In this document: in pieces, positions 63,801 to 64,000 of the stretch
Numbering within the stretch: the first letter of the stretch is position 1
How the letters are laid out: every line of letters begins with the position of its first letter
Origin: Saccharomycopsis crataegensis
Taxonomy: Eukaryota; Ascomycota; Saccharomycetes; Ascoideales; Saccharomycopsidaceae
Reading direction: 5' to 3'
DNA: 64,000 nucleotides
Assembly: GCF_037102585.1 (NCBI RefSeq)
Contig: NW_027043829.1
Coordinates: 1,116,001-1,180,000 of the forward strand
The notes under the pieces: model-generated
Told to the model about the DNA's origin: nothing
Database searches by the model: none
What the model saw: only the letters and a program-made list of their open reading frames with translations
Position numbers and translations under genes: made by a program

Positions 63801-64000
63801 GGCAAACATTAGACCCAAAAATTGCCACACATTATCGTATAAATGCTTTCAAATACCTTTCCTCAGTTTTCAAGCTCTTTGTGGATGGCAAAGATATGCC
63901 AGGTAATTACTGGGAATTAGTAAAAGAAGGTGTGCAATTTTTGCTCAAGGACAAGATTGAAGATGAAAGAAGTCTTGAAAATATGGTGATTAGAGATCAA
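60833..64000 (+). CDS. TRA1: SAGA/NuA4 activator-binding subunit Tra1 (N-terminal part)
   Basis: Open from the ATG at 60833 (MSYTEQINTFSEKLGGD) to the window end: 1056 codons of a protein normally about 3,700 residues. It follows S. cerevisiae Tra1 closely: LEHKIRNSVLEIFHRAV, CPSELSSARKELLHATRHIL, ETLRPLAYSTAADFLHN, VQIMSAKLLLNLLERI, PLVYFYLIRTLFRS-like IVYFYLIRTLFKSI, and VRILGKLGGRNRKF. All lie in the HEAT-repeat solenoid before the FAT and pseudokinase regions, which are outside the window. Acidic linkers (about residues 175-190 and 475-545) vary between species. Tra1 recruits both acetyltransferase complexes to activators and lacks kinase activity. It is divergent from RFC3. Only a handful of CTG codons occur in frame in over a thousand. 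Confidence 0.97.
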   Translation, partial: MSYTEQINTFSEKLGGDLDLKAKHTALMELCDVLESFLGSGEYGYFLEKLVPIFVQLLESVAITFSSLSLEHKIRNSVLEIFHRAVCNDILSPYAPEILDQMHKVLRTDNEDNGVLCMKVIVNLHKAFKNNLFEKVQPFIDTINEIYANMKTILPLYFNDQTKGESNGEGDVPMESVASPQYNSTGNNNESQAKHLVASMKSFRTLAEYPIILVSLLSSYKQLVNTALPTFIPLLINFLQLEVDAQKQAREEATKRNETYTSVSPEIKDRTLYGDFILSQVKAASFLAYISIRGHSAKLLSDHNSVIPDIILRLLQDCPSELSSARKELLHATRHILSTSYKPFFLPKLDLLFNEKILLGDGFSAYETLRPLAYSTAADFLHNTRSELTSSQVWKAVMMYSRLLQDTTVIPTVQIMSAKLLLNLLERINKLPSSEARRLCFIIIEAYTNRFESLNAEYNSIMKRLREYKSEKEKSEITLKDSTENRSRDLNFIKEEEIKVLNDEELDINYIIKNETIQPDEDVDMKDSHVNENDQTPEFEDLTLFDLQYEYPIQIFQPSDTDPLKDARYLFRTLLNFLKTVILLLRQTNPPPPSPDYNVQAWNNVARMFDVEEVNILKKLFKQSVICSRFFQNPKTTDITEKQKAFDIRQPNLPISASKDEKDLMEVIAAMFLKIDLSTFNEIVVSEIEFLVNEMVNYVPLLHLAHFFLGSEVTSSNFLGIVLNYLKLKLEVLDEDEAMTSHIFLRLLKLCLLSLNLYQTNNEPIVTIHVRDLILKSLELSTKAKDPIVYFYLIRTLFKSISSGKFESINSEIFPLLPSLLKSLSKLIDAATTLQEREIYIELCLTVPVKINRMVSFLKFLMRPIALALNGSHDLITQSLRMLELCIDNVTAEYLDPVMDPVIDEIMKALWKHLRPYPYYYVHSHTAVRILGKLGGRNRKFIKPSEDLTPQETLSQRLEILVLVDSLKGDQLISVTTGVETAINMLEDPRQTLDPKIATHYRINAFKYLSSVFKLFVDGKDMPGNYWELVKEGVQFLLKDKIEDERSLENMVIRDQ

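Overview
The window looks like a chromosome segment from a budding yeast (Saccharomycotina), most likely of the CTG (Serinales/Candida) clade. The evidence is compact and mostly intron-poor genes, introns with GTAWGT donors and (T)ACTAAC branch points, a Wor1-type WOPR regulator, a respiratory complex I subunit (absent from S. cerevisiae), an ASC1 promoter with E-box and Tbf1-like sites, and sparse use of CTG codons. No position lets me decide whether CTG is read as Ser, so the species and code stay open.

Left part (1-14 kb). The 3' half of the Golgi ARF-GEF gene GEA2 is followed, convergently, by a WOR1-like WOPR regulator on the minus strand. Its 5.76 kb upstream region has no convincing gene. 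At the far end, divergently, lies a 672-residue protein whose first ~225 residues read as a velvet domain. In Histoplasma, WOPR and velvet proteins (Ryp1 with Ryp2/Ryp3) form one circuit, so this arrangement is the most interesting thing in the window.

Middle (14-33 kb). Housekeeping genes: ARE2, BUD23, mitochondrial bL19m (IMG1), a two-exon GSKIP-domain gene whose intron is mostly an (ATT)41 tract, RCF2, a subtilisin-type protease, a spliced copper amine oxidase, spliced DIB1, GRS1 with a likely mitochondrial-form extension, ASC1 with two introns (U24/snR24 snoRNA in the second), and a GPI-type wall protein with seven copies of a hydrophobic module.

Gene-poor part (33-51 kb). A 5.6 kb gene-free stretch leads to the kinetochore gene MTW1. 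Next come a decayed pogo/PDC2-like DDE gene, a spliced complex I subunit (NDUFB4-like), spliced BOL3, and RAD30 (pol eta). A 2.5 kb gap follows that seems to hold an intron-borne C/D snoRNA locus.

Right part (51-64 kb). CHM7 (ESCRT-III-like), then the retromer genes VPS26/PEP8 and VPS35 transcribed divergently from one short promoter, then DOA1/UFD3, RFC3 and the 5' part of TRA1. CHM7, the retromer and GEA2 serve membrane traffic and nuclear-envelope surveillance. RAD30 and RFC3 serve replication and translesion synthesis and both have MCB-type ACGCGT upstream sites.
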